A stretch of DNA of 64,000 nucleotides, taken from positions 1 through 64,000 of the forward strand of contig NZ_JAKUJY010000023.1 in assembly GCF_022664535.1 (NCBI RefSeq), given 5' to 3'. This DNA is from Sphingobium trunci (lineage in GTDB: Bacteria > Pseudomonadota > Alphaproteobacteria > Sphingomonadales > Sphingomonadaceae). The notes under the pieces were generated by a model that ran no database searches, was not told the origin of the DNA, and saw only the letters and a list, made by a program, of their open reading frames with translations. Positions 8,427 to 16,737 of the stretch are shown piece by piece. The position numbers and the translations under genes were made by a program. Each line of letters starts with the position of its first letter. Position 1 is the stretch's first letter.

Positions 8427-9118
8427 CTACTTTCCGGGAATGGAGAGCAGCGCCCGCTCGGTCACGGATTCAGGGAACAGGCGCCGTAGGCGGTTTTCCA
8501 ACACGTCCGCCGCCTCGAGCAAAGCCGTTTCGCGCATCGCAGGCAACTCTCCAGTACGAACCACACGCGGCGGGTGTCCGGCCCTATCCGCGTGCGCAGC
8601 CCTTGTCGCCAATTCCAGCGTCGGCAAGTGACACCCACGTCGTCACGCCAAATCACCTCGCCTGGCGCCGGATGCTCGGTCATGGGTTCGCCCGAAATGA
8701 TCGTATCAAACCGTTCGGATCCGTCGGCGATGGTGAGGCGTGGATTGCCAATATAAGCATCGACGTCTTCACCCCCGATCGGGAGCGCGAACGACAGGCT
8801 AATCGCATTGTACAGGTCGACGACGGGGCTGATGCTCGCTATCACGCCATCCTTCAGCACCCGTTTGCGCAGTGCCGCGGCCGAGCTGGGTGTCTTGCCC
8901 GGCTTCGCCCCGAACCGGACGAACACGTCGTTCCACGCTTTGATGTGATCGTCAGCCCATGTGGGACCACCCGCTTTTACAAAGGCGCAGGCCTCGCCCA
9001 ATATGTCCGTCGCCATAGGGGCGATTGAAGAGTGGCTCGCTTCGAGGAAGAGACTGACCGCGCGAAAGCCCGGCCCGAGGGCGGTGATGCTCGGATCAAT
9101 GGAAGGCTGAATGGTCAT
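8427..9118 (-). pseudogene. B3/B4 tRNA-binding-domain protein, frameshifted
   Basis: The start reads MTIQPSIDPSITALGPGFRA. The core has HIKAWNDVFVRFGAKPGKTP, LYNAISLSFALPIGGEDVD and VIWRDDVGVTCRRWNWRQG, typical of stand-alone B3/B4 (PheT-like) domain proteins of about 230 residues. After PDTRRVWFVLE the frame is lost; the expected C-terminus LPAMRETALLEAADVLENRL continues in another frame to 8427. The break lies at about 8545-8553. The ATG overlaps the stop of the LysR fragment by four bases (ATGA). The family is thought to act on mischarged tRNA or amino acids, but the function of these stand-alone members is uncertain. Confidence 0.7.
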
Positions 9119-9840
9119 TGGAATCGGATGCCATAGGTTCCGCCCGAGCTCCACCTCTGGCTATTCCGCCACCTCCAAAACAGGCGTGGAATGTGATTCC
9201 GGGGCTGCGCCCGGCCGACTTGGACCGGCGTCAGGCCCTCGCGGGCACGAATTATGTCGATGAGCTGTCGTAGCCCCGGCGGAGGCTGCCGCCTGCTCGG
9301 ATAGTAGATCATGAAGGATGGTCCCTGGGACGCCCACTCCGGAAGGACGATATCGAGCATCCCCATGCTCACTTCGTCGGTGATCCTGCGCGGGAGGCAA
9401 TAGGCGAAGCCGGCACCCTCCAGCGCGGCGCCGACCGCCAGTTCGGTTTCGTTGGCACAGACGGGCCCGCGAACCGGCAGTCGGATCATCTCGTCGCCAT
9501 TGCCAAGCTCCCAATCGAAATGGCTGTTATCCCCGATCCGGGTCTCGACGCACGGAAGCGCGAGCAGATCTTCAGGTTTGGATGGCCTCCCAACCCGTTC
9601 GATCAAATCAGGCGAGCCCACGACGACCCAATCTTCGGGTGCCGTGAGTGCGACGCCGACCATGTCAAGCGGCACGCGATCCTCATAACGGACGCCGGCG
9701 TCGAAACCGGCCGCCGTAATATCGATCATCCGATCGTCGACGCAGACATCGAGATGAACGCCGGGATATTGTTCGGCGAAGTTGCGCAGCGCGGTGGAGT
9801 GGGCCCCTGGGGTCGGACAGAAGTCAGGCGGCAGTTTTGA
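9115..9840 (-). pseudogene. LysR-type regulator, 5'-truncated (substrate-binding domain only)
   Basis: Only the effector-binding part is left. It runs from about FAEQYPGVHLDVCVDDRMID through VVGSPDLIERVGRPSKPEDL (the usual LysR segment of a pathway-1 type domain), SHFDWELG, GAGFAYCLPRRI and IYYPSRRQPPPGLRQLID. The N-terminal winged helix that binds DNA is missing; sequence similarity fades near 9830, where a foreign junction is likely. The first internal ATG on this frame is at 9729, giving 204 residues. It reads into the B3/B4 gene with a 4-base overlap. It cannot act as a normal regulator. Confidence 0.65.
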
Positions 9841-10286
9841 CCATCAGGCGGGCAGTCCGTAGACGGCATTGGGGCCGCTTATTCCATCGGACAGACCGAT
9901 TGGGCATGGGCGGTTCCACCGCCGCTTCGATGGGCTTCGAGTTTCGTTTCTATGAAGCGGGTGGGCGAGGAAGCGCGCGATCCTTGATCAGTTGGAGAGG
10001 GGAGGGGAGGGGGAGCTAGCGGACCTAGTGTTCCGCGGCCCGGCCACGGGAGGTGCGATCAACCTGGGCTTTCTCTGGATCTCCGTGCGCGACGAAGCCG
10101 GGCTAGGCGCGACGCGCCTTCATGGATGTGTAAAAGCAGCGACAGATGACCGCGGTATCGAAAAAGATGACCGGCTTCACAAGGTTTGCTGTTTTGCGTC
10201 CGCATATGTGGCTAAAGAGATCATGTGCGAGCAATGGTCTTACGAAGGAGATTGCCGCGAAGGTTATTGATCGCGGTTGCCGCCAT
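9841..10286. other. Intergenic junction region, no gene recognised
   Basis: This 446-bp stretch lies between the broken LysR gene and the restriction endonuclease. A 92-codon open frame at 9992-10270 has no recognisable family. The area carries a purine-rich run near 9995-10016. It is probably a recombination junction, given the truncated LysR gene on its left. Confidence 0.35.
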
Positions 10287-10916
10287 TTAGATGTCATGGC
10301 CGAGGGGATGAGCGGTTAGGAATTCGGAAATTCGCTTTTGAACCTCTTCGGCCGTTTCACTTCTTTCGGCGCATCGTGTAGCCCATGGTCTGCCCTGGTG
10401 GAAATGGTCCCAAAGCGGACGAAGGCCACCATAGCGGCCCTTGCCCGGATCATGATTGCCGAATCCATCTAGGGCGATGTTCCATACGGGACGGAAGCGG
10501 GCGATCAGTAGGCTTTCACCGAGCGGAATCCAGATATCATCGACAATGAGGTAGCGGATGTCGAAGTCAGCTACCGACAATGAGCGTGAACCCGTTTCAA
10601 CCTCCTTGATGCTATCGCGGTGATCGGCCAGCCGCTTATAGAGGGCCGTGCCTCTCGCACTGGCAGATAGGCTCACACCCTTTCTTCCGCCTGACGGGAT
10701 CGCCTTGCCAATATAAATAGGCCATGTCGCTTCGTCCGCGTTCGCTTGCGCTAAAGGCGCATAGCTAGGGTGCGATCCTCTATAATAGAGGACATAGATG
10801 CCCGCGCCTTCGAAGGATTGAATATCCGCGAGTGGTTGGACCGGGCTGGCCAACAGCGCGTCCGCCACTGATTTTCCGAGGTTGACCTTGTCGAGCGGGT
10901 TGTAAACTTCCGTCAT
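10287..10916 (-). CDS. Eco29kI-like GIY-YIG restriction endonuclease
   Basis: A 209-residue type II endonuclease. The GIY-YIG core is visible as GAGIYVLYYRG and WPIYIGKAIPSGGRKG. The catalytic arginine region is SASARGTALYKRLADHR, and the acidic and asparagine region is FRPVWNIALDGFGNHDPGKG, a close match to the Eco29kI family pattern. Eco29kI itself cuts CCGCGG; the same specificity here is inference. The ATG at 10916 overlaps the methyltransferase TGA by one base and is preferred over a longer in-frame start at 11033. It is the third gene of the vsr-methyltransferase-nuclease operon. Confidence 0.9.
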   Translation of the reverse strand: MTEVYNPLDKVNLGKSVADALLASPVQPLADIQSFEGAGIYVLYYRGSHPSYAPLAQANADEATWPIYIGKAIPSGGRKGVSLSASARGTALYKRLADHRDSIKEVETGSRSLSVADFDIRYLIVDDIWIPLGESLLIARFRPVWNIALDGFGNHDPGKGRYGGLRPLWDHFHQGRPWATRCAERSETAEEVQKRISEFLTAHPLGHDI

Positions 10917-12091
10917 CAAGCGCGACCGGTCTTGCTTGCCGCCGCTTTGAGGTGCGACGCGACCGATTGCGCGATGGCATGGGCCAGGTCGACGGGCACG
11001 GCGTTTCCCAACTGCCGCATTGTCTCGGACCATGATCCGTGGAAAATGATTTCATCGGGAAATGTCTGTAGTCTGGCGCTTTCGCGTATCGTGAAATAGC
11101 GCACCGAGCCATCGGGGCGACGCAGCATGTTTTCGCCGCCCGGCACGCCGTGTACGCCAGCCTTCAGCGTCTTGGCGGGTTCGTCCAACGGACTGCCCGT
11201 GTGGCCAGGATAGCTTCGCGCGCCGGGTTGATAGCGATGATCGGCGAACTCGGATTTCGCCCGAGGCGAAAGTTCGGGGTCGGGGAGGCCGAAAAGCGCG
11301 TCGCGCGTCGTTCGCCACGCTTTGGTTGTTGGCCGCGCGTCCAATCGATAGGCGACCGGGGGAAGGCTGGGGCGATCCCGCTTCGCGACCCTGTGCCGAT
11401 CCCAATAGTCGCCCTTGGCTTGATCCCAAAGCAGTGCCTCGCGGGAATGCGTTTCCTCGGGGAACGACCATTTGACGCCCATGTCCGAGCGGAAGCCAAC
11501 GAAGAAAACACGCTCGCGCTTTTGCGGCACGCCGAAGTTCGCGGCGTTCAGTACCTTGGGCGGCAATACCTGATAGGAGAGGGCGGAACTGCCGTTGGAG
11601 CTGTGATGCTGTTCCAGCCGGGCGCGGTGATCCATCCAGCTTTCGCCCTTCTCGAGGGCGATTTCCGGGTAGGAGAGCTGCAGGAAGATGTAGCTGAAAT
11701 AGGTCGCGAAGGTTTCTCGCGTCAGCCCCTTCACATTCTCGAAGATGAAAGCGCTGGGCTTCGTTTCGCGAACGACGCGGACGGCCTCGGACCACATATC
11801 GCGGTCGTCCTGATGGGCGCGGTGGCGGCCGCCAAGGGAGAAAGGTTGGCAGGGCGGGCCGCCAGTGACCAGATCGAGCTTCCCTTCGAACTTGGTGAAC
11901 GAGAAATCGCGAATGTCGCCTTCGCGGGGCAGGGGCCATTGGCCCATGCCCGCGTTGCCACGCTTGCGGTTCTCGCGGATCGTGTCGCAGCACCAGCGAT
12001 CCCATTCGACAACGTCGAGGGTATTGAAGCCAGCGCGCGTGACGCCTAGCCCCAGTCCGCCCGCGCCCGCGAATAGTTCGATCGCCTTCAT
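10916..12091 (-). CDS. DNA (cytosine-5-)-methyltransferase of the R-M operon
   Basis: A 391-residue C5-methyltransferase with its motifs in order: FAGAGGLGLGVTRAGF (SAM binding), GGPPCQPFSLGG with the catalytic cysteine, FIFENVKGLTRETF, QKRERVFFVGF, and at the end RESARLQTFPDEI plus QLGNAVPVDLAHAI. The variable target-recognition region lies between about 250 and 330. The start MKAIELFAGAGG at 12091 is chosen because it overlaps the vsr stop by four bases (ATGA) and gives the family's usual N-terminus. It protects host DNA from the partner GIY-YIG nuclease encoded directly downstream. Confidence 0.95.
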   Translation of the reverse strand: MKAIELFAGAGGLGLGVTRAGFNTLDVVEWDRWCCDTIRENRKRGNAGMGQWPLPREGDIRDFSFTKFEGKLDLVTGGPPCQPFSLGGRHRAHQDDRDMWSEAVRVVRETKPSAFIFENVKGLTRETFATYFSYIFLQLSYPEIALEKGESWMDHRARLEQHHSSNGSSALSYQVLPPKVLNAANFGVPQKRERVFFVGFRSDMGVKWSFPEETHSREALLWDQAKGDYWDRHRVAKRDRPSLPPVAYRLDARPTTKAWRTTRDALFGLPDPELSPRAKSEFADHRYQPGARSYPGHTGSPLDEPAKTLKAGVHGVPGGENMLRRPDGSVRYFTIRESARLQTFPDEIIFHGSWSETMRQLGNAVPVDLAHAIAQSVASHLKAAASKTGRA

Positions 12092-12510
12092 GTTCGCTCC
12101 CCGATGAATCGTATGAGCTTGTTGCCTAATTGTTCTCGTTCGCGCAACTCGCATTCCCACACGATTAGGACTTTCCACCCTATCTCTTCCAGGCGCTCGA
12201 CCGTAGCCCGGTCGCGCGCCGCGTTCGCCTCAAGCTTGGGTTGCCAGAAATCCAAGCGGCTCTTTGGGAGACGGGCGAGCTTGCAATTCGGATCGGGATG
12301 GCGATGCCAAAAGCAGCCGTGTACGAAAATCGCCTTACGACGGGAGCGAAAGACGATGTCCGGCTTTCCGGGTAAATCCTTGGCTTGAAGGCGGTAGCGA
12401 TAGCCCATCGTGTGCAGCATGCGGCGCACGATCATCTCGGGCTTGGTATCGCGCCCCTTGACGAGCGCCATTCGCGCTCCTCGTTCCGCTGGTGAAAGCG
12501 TGTCTGCCAT
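12088..12510 (-). CDS. vsr: Very short patch repair endonuclease Vsr
   Basis: A 140-residue Vsr endonuclease. Hallmarks are MALVKGRDTKPEMIVRRMLH at the N-terminus, DLPGKPDIVFRSRRKAIFVH with catalytic aspartate, and the zinc-site motif HGCFWHRHPDPNC. It nicks beside T:G mismatches made when 5-methylcytosine deaminates at the sites modified by the partner methyltransferase. It is first in the leftward operon and its end overlaps the methyltransferase start by four bases, so the three genes are tightly coupled. It is full length. Confidence 0.95.
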   Translation of the reverse strand: MADTLSPAERGARMALVKGRDTKPEMIVRRMLHTMGYRYRLQAKDLPGKPDIVFRSRRKAIFVHGCFWHRHPDPNCKLARLPKSRLDFWQPKLEANAARDRATVERLEEIGWKVLIVWECELREREQLGNKLIRFIGERT

Positions 12511-12724
12511 GCCTTTGGGTAGCGTGTAGCGAGGTCATTTCACAAGGGCAGGGGGCGTCCCGCCTTTGGCGGCCGGGCTCTATTCCACTTCGCTTCATGC
12601 CATCCTAATCGATGTCTTCGCGCCCTCGGCGTAACGATCCCTGACGCTACACGCCGCCTCCCGGCCCGGACGGTCATGACGCCGTTCGCGCCATGAGATT
12701 CGGTTTGTTTGGGCCGCGCGGCGC

Positions 12725-12790
12725 GGCGGGGTGGGCGTCGGCTTTCTCTAGGCCCGTGCCCTCCGTGCGCCTCTCGCCGCCCACCCCGCC
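12725..12790. promoter_or_regulatory. Large inverted repeat upstream of the ardC-like remnant
   Basis: Perfect 13-bp arms, GGCGGGGTGGGCG (12725-12737) and CGCCCACCCCGCC (12778-12790), enclose 40 bp and end 40 bp before the ardC start. It may be a leader-region hairpin or a single-strand promoter of the kind that drives anti-restriction genes on entering plasmids. This is inference. The rest of 12511-12830 shows no gene. Confidence 0.45.
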
Positions 12791-12830
12791 ACTCCGGCGG
12801 CCGGTGCTGTGAAGGCAGGAGTAAGAGGAA

Positions 12831-12993
12831 ATGAGCGAGGATCATGGATCGTTATATTCCGAGGTGACGGATCGGATCATCACGGAACTGGAGCAAGGGC
12901 GCCTGCCATGGGTCCAGCCTTGGGACAGCGCGAAGGCGGCCATTGGCCTACCGCGCAACGCGGGCACTGGTCACCGTTATTCCGGGATCAACG
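12831..12993 (+). pseudogene. ArdC-like anti-restriction protein, N-terminal fragment
   Basis: An ATG with a good AAGAGGAA site upstream begins the typical ArdC N-terminal domain: LYSEVTDRIITELEQGRLPW, then VQPWDSAKA and GLPRNAGTGHRYSGIN, which is where members continue with an ILLLW-type strand. Homology stops after about 54 codons at 12993, immediately before GTGCG, the 5' end of a group II intron. The C-terminal metalloprotease-like domain is not found in the window. Intact ArdC protects incoming single-stranded plasmid DNA. The fragment should be non-functional unless the intron once spliced. Confidence 0.75.
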
Positions 12994-14284
12994 GTGCGCC
13001 GTATCGGCGCGAGAAGAAGGAGGAACTGAATGAACAGTCAGGGTCGCTGGTAATGACCTGTGCCCACCGGACTAACCTCGGCCAGAAATGGCTGCGACCT
13101 CGAAAGAGGCGGGGGACAACAGCATGTTCGGAAAAGGCCCAAAGCGTCGAAGCCATTTATGGCGCGGCGGGTCAGGGTAAGACGTGCATGGCGAAAGCTA
13201 TACTGCCTGAACCCCAGTTTGCAGCGACTTACACCGCGAGTGGTGCCGCACAATGGCTGACGCGGCGCTTCGGACGGTCGGAAAGTGCGATATTTATACT
13301 TTCCGCGAGTCGGTCCTCCGACGTTGAGAGGCCCGGTCTACCAGCTCGTCCGACGCATCCTCTGTATGGAGGGGCAAGTGAACGAACGGGGCGCCTAAAC
13401 ACGTCGCAACCTCCCTCTCGCGTAAATGCGGGATCGCCTAAACAGGACGGCCTGCCCGGACCTGCATGGCGACGGAGCCGTCATAGTACTCAAATGCCCG
13501 GTGTAACGACCGGGACAGTCGCCGGTGGACCGGCGGACGATCGACGCGATAAGCGTGGGGCGACCCGCGTGAAACGCCAACCGGTCGGGGGAAGGACGGC
13601 AGCTTCCACGATCCGAACGACTTTGGCGGGGGCGTGCTAATGCTGCCGGGAACCGTCGAAAAGGCAATCGGATCACTCCCGACCGTGGTGCGGTCGGGCC
13701 GGCGGGCCAATGGCCTGTTCCGCCTGATGAAAAGTCCGTCCCTCTGGGATCAGGCCTATCTGAAGGTCGCCGCCAACAAGGGGGCGATGACACCGGGCAT
13801 CGATGGAAGGACGTTCGACGGCTACTCGCCCGAAAAGGTCCGCTCCATCATCGACCGGCTATCGGACGGGTCATACAAACCCGCTGCTGTACGTCGTGTC
13901 TTGATACCCAAGTCCGACGGTCGCATGCGACCGCTCGGCATACCGACCACGGAGGACCGTCTCGTCCAGGAAGTGGTCAGGATCGTGCTCAACCAGATCT
14001 ACGAGCCCATCTTCCATGATGCGAGCCACGGGTTCCGGGAAGGCCGTTCCTGTCACACCGCGCTGAAGACCATCGGCGCGGTCTGGACGGGCGTCAAATG
14101 GCTGGTGGACGTTGATGTTGTCAGCTTCTTCGACAACATCGATCATGCCATCCTTCTGCGCCTGCTCGAAAAGCGGATCGAGGATCGTCGCTTCATCGCG
14201 TTGATCCGAGGGATGCTCAAGGCGGGTTATATGGAGGACTGGCGCTTCCATCGGACCCTGAGTGGCACCCCGCAAGGCGGTGTC
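12994..14284 (+). mobile_element. Group II intron, 3'-truncated by an IS21-family element
   Basis: The element starts with GTGCGCC (12994), the group II intron 5' consensus, exactly where the ardC reading frame breaks. About 640 bp of structured non-coding sequence (ribozyme domains I-III region) precede a maturase-reverse transcriptase frame starting near 13634. The copy ends abruptly at 14284 in the reverse transcriptase domain, where an IS21-type end begins. The domain V/VI sequence and 3' splice site are missing, so splicing and mobility should be lost. Confidence 0.8.
13634..14284 (+). pseudogene. ltrA: Group II intron reverse transcriptase/maturase, C-terminally truncated
   Basis: About 217 codons of an intron-encoded protein. 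Visible reverse transcriptase blocks include RT0/1 ([20 protein letters not shown]), the RT2 region (PLGIPTTEDRLVQEVVRIVL), RT3 (HGFREGRSCHTAL) and VDVDVVSFFDNIDH with the first catalytic aspartates. The frame breaks just after SGTPQGGV, before the YADD catalytic motif, so the X and HNH domains are absent. Translation would end at 14290 inside the IS remnant. GTG at 13634 or ATG at 13640 may be the start. Confidence 0.85.
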
Positions 14285-14575
14285 TGTTGATTACCGTTGA
14301 GAAGTGACCCGGGATTTCCACCGAGAAGTGACCCGCCTGATGATTATGTTTTAGATGTCATCGGTGGGTCAAGATGCGGGTTTCTCCTTTCTGGGTTTGG
14401 CTTGGTGCGCCGAGCTGTTCTTGAACCGGAAGCTGTCGTTCCCGGTTTCCAGGATGTGGCAGTGATGGGTGAGCCGATCGAGGAGCGCGGTAGTCATCTT
14501 GGCATCGCCGAAGACGGTGGCCCATTCACTGAAGCTCAGGTTGGTGGTGATGATGACGCTGGTGCGCTCGTACAT
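14285..14575 (-). mobile_element. IS21-family remnant (terminus plus 3' end of istB)
   Basis: The sequence begins TGTTGATTACCGTTGAG and carries GAGAAGTGACCC twice (from about 14299 and about 14323), the kind of multiple terminal repeat found in IS21-family elements. Behind it lies the 3' end of istB on the minus strand. istA, most of istB and the other terminus are missing, so the remnant cannot transpose. Its outer end marks the insertion into the group II intron; its inner edge is a deletion junction with the next plasmid gene near 14571-14576. Confidence 0.8.
14369..14575 (-). pseudogene. istB: IstB transposition helper ATPase, C-terminal fragment
   Basis: This 68-codon piece contains [40 protein letters not shown] and [12 protein letters not shown], the C-terminal end of IS21-family IstB including the sensor-type motif TTNLSF. 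The Walker motifs and everything before YERTS are missing. Upstream of this point (plus-strand 14576 on) the sequence belongs to an unrelated gene. Confidence 0.85.
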
Positions 14576-15841
14576 GCCGCCATTCTCGCCGACGCCTGGC
14601 GCCGCTTCCCGGACTTGCCGAACGAGGCCGACCGGGAAGCGAGGGTTGCGCGAATGCGTGACCGGGCCCTCGCGCTGCGTCCCGTCATGGAATCAATGTC
14701 CAAAGCCGCCGAGGAGGAGCGACAGGCCCGCAATTTCACTTTCACCGAAACCCGCATCGCCAGCGGCAAAGGCGATGATCTCGATCATGCCATCCTTCGC
14801 GCGCGCAGCCTTCATGCCTGTGACTGGGACCGGGCGGTGCGGTACGCGTCAGGGTGGTACGCCGCTACCGCCGGTTGGGAGCCAGAGGTGCGGCGAACGG
14901 GATTCGAGACGCCCGCGACCTTGGCTTACGACCAGGGCTTCGCTGACGGCGGCGGCAACCGCGACGACCTGTTCGATACGGCGCGGCGCGCTTACGAAGC
15001 AGCTGCAGCACCCGAGGCGCCGCCGGCGCCCACGACCGGGCGGCCGCTGCCCAGCACCTGGCCCAAACCTACCGACGGTCCGCTTCCGGCACGATGGACG
15101 CGGCGGCTGCTCATCCTCGGTGCGCCCGAAGCGGGGTGGGTCCGCGAAGGCGTGGCCGACCAGTCCGGGTACGCTCTGCTCCTTCCCACTCTGCGCGCCT
15201 GCGGCGGAGCGAAGGAACTCGCCGTTATCGTGATTTCTAGCACCGGATTTCATACGCTCGCGAATACCGGGCGGGATGTGATCGCGATCGAGCCTTTATC
15301 CGCCGAAGCCGTTTCGTTCGATCCGCGACTGGAAGACGAGCTCCGCACCCTTCTCGCTGCGCGCGATTTCGACGATATCCTGGTCGCTGCCAATGGGCCC
15401 TACCTCGCACTCCTCGACCTGCACGCCGCGGCGCTGCCGCTCTGCCGGATCATGGAGCGGACTCGAAACACCCTGCTGCAGCAGCGCGCCCACTTCAACC
15501 TCTGGCTCGGCCGGGGGCTTATGACGGGACAAAGCCTTGGCGCCGGCCACATCCGCTGGGGCAAGGCGGTCAAGGGCCTCACCGGCAAGCTCGGTGAGTT
15601 CACGGCTCGCTATGCCGGAAAGCGGCCCAACGGCGGGCACCGCATCGTCATCGAGACGGCGGACGGGCTGCCTGCAACGGGTTATGTGTCGGCCCACGGC
15701 GAACCGCTGTCCCCCGAGGCCGTCATCGGCAACCGCGCTCATCTGCGCAAGACCATGGCCGCCCGCCTACGCGCCTTCGGCGGCGCCACGCGTCTCACCG
15801 CCAATCATACATCTTGCCTCCGCGACCTTGCCGCGGCCTGA
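14576..15841 (+). pseudogene. Plasmid protein of unknown function, 5'-truncated by the IS remnant
   Basis: About 421 codons in one open frame starting at the IS junction with no own start codon in place. The first part is rich in acidic and basic helices ([34 protein letters not shown]). The centre has a proline-rich linker (about residues 140-170), and the C-terminal half reads HFNLWLGRGLMTGQSLGAGH and KGLTGKLGEFTARYAGKRPN. I do not recognise the family. Codon use is normal, so it decayed only recently or is still partly expressed. It may be a conjugation- or backbone-associated gene, but nothing in it proves that. Confidence 0.55.
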
Positions 15842-15916
15842 TGCCGCCATGCGGTCCTATCCTGTGATATATTCAGGCACGGTCATCGCACCAGCATTCG
15901 ACATTTATCCTTAAAA

Positions 15917-15930
15917 TCCGTACTTACGGA
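15917..15930. promoter_or_regulatory. Operator palindrome of the Phd-type antitoxin gene
   Basis: The perfect inverted repeat TCCGTA-CT-TACGGA lies 17 bp before the antitoxin ATG. Phd/YefM antitoxins bind short palindromes at this position to repress their operon. Confidence 0.5.
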
Positions 15931-15946
15931 CTCGAGGAACACTATT

Positions 15947-16204
15947 ATGCAGACTGTCAGTTCCGTTGAGGCGTCCAAGGCCTTCGGCCGCATCAGCCGG
16001 CAGGCGCTCGTTGCGCCCCTAACCATCACGCACCATGGCCATGATAGCCTCCTGCTGATGTCGGTCGCCGAATATCAGTGGCTCAAAAAAGCGTAACCGT
16101 GAGGTCTTAACGCTGACTGAGGTCCCGGAGGAGATCGAAGAAGCTGTCCGGACTGCGCGGGCGCCGGCTGAGGCTGATGCGTCAATCACGAGGTCGAGTC
16201 CTGA
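15947..16204 (+). pseudogene. Phd/YefM-type antitoxin, frameshifted
   Basis: The N-terminus MQTVSSVEASKAFGRISRQA, followed by PLTITHHGHDSLLLMSVAEYQWL, is a typical Phd/YefM fold. At an A6 run (16085-16090) the frame gains one base and stops at 16094-16096 after 49 codons. Removing one A restores NREVLTLTEVPEEIEEAV and RAPAEADA. A second one-base loss near 16180 would restore NHEVES and a natural stop at 16202-16204, four bases before the toxin start. The protein as read lacks the toxin-binding C-terminus. Both changes should be checked as possible sequencing errors. Confidence 0.65.
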
Positions 16205-16207
16205 CGA

Positions 16208-16252
16208 GTGCAAGTCCCTGATCCAGTTCCCGGTCTCGTAATTCGCTATTCC
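16208..16252 (+). pseudogene. PemK/MazF-like toxin, N-terminal stub
   Basis: From a GTG start, only about 15 codons remain (VQVPDPVPGLVIRYS). They match the conserved opening of PemK/MazF-type endoribonuclease toxins, where P-x-P-x-x-G-L-V-I-x-Y-S precedes the first strand. The position, four bases after the restored antitoxin stop, fits the usual operon. The sequence then switches without a stop into the tail of a short-chain dehydrogenase, so no toxin can be made. Identification rests on a short motif plus context. Confidence 0.5.
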
Positions 16253-16579
16253 TCTCTGGATGTTGAGAGCCTCGCGGCGTATCCCGGCATCACCCGAACC
16301 GATCTGATTCCGAACAGCTCGCGCCGATCAAGCCTGCCCGCGAAGCTGCGACGCTTCCTGGCCTTCCGGTTTCAGTCGGCGTGGCGGGGCGCTTTGCCCA
16401 CGCTATTTGCAGCATGTGATTCGGCTGTGCGGGACGGAGCCTATTATGGGTCTAACCGGATGAACGGGATGCAAGGCTGTCCGACCGAGGATAAACCTTC
16501 CCAACAGGCACCGGATACCAGCGTTGCGGCGCGTCTCTGGGACGTGTCCCAAGATCTGACCAAGCTGAAATTTGGCTGA
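16253..16579 (+). pseudogene. Short-chain dehydrogenase, C-terminal fragment fused in frame to the toxin stub
   Basis: In the frame running on from the toxin stub, the sequence reads LAAYPGITRTDLIPN, then ALPTLFAACDSAVRDGAYYG and AARLWDVSQDLTKLKFG. This is the conserved C-terminal third of protochlorophyllide-reductase-like SDR oxidoreductases (H/YPG-x-x-RTDL, DGAYYG, ARLW-x-x-S). The Rossmann nucleotide-binding part and the YxxxK site are missing. The join lies near 16250 and gives a 123-codon open chimera. It is most likely a deletion scar between a toxin-antitoxin locus and a catabolic gene. Confidence 0.7.
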
Positions 16580-16737
16580 CGCAGGGCCTGTCCGCTTCTT
16601 CTCAAACAGACCGGGGTGAGGCGCCGCCGAGCAGGTCAATCTCCCCATTCGAACGAGCGGCATGCTTTCCTCCTCGCCGCCTCCAATACATCAAGTGGGT
16701 CGAGTGCATCTATAATAAGTGAACTTGCTGAACGAGA

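Noticed and set aside
9992..10270. A 92-codon frame between the LysR fragment and the restriction endonuclease
   Set aside because: It has no family resemblance, its start lies in a purine-rich run, and it sits in what looks like a recombination junction.
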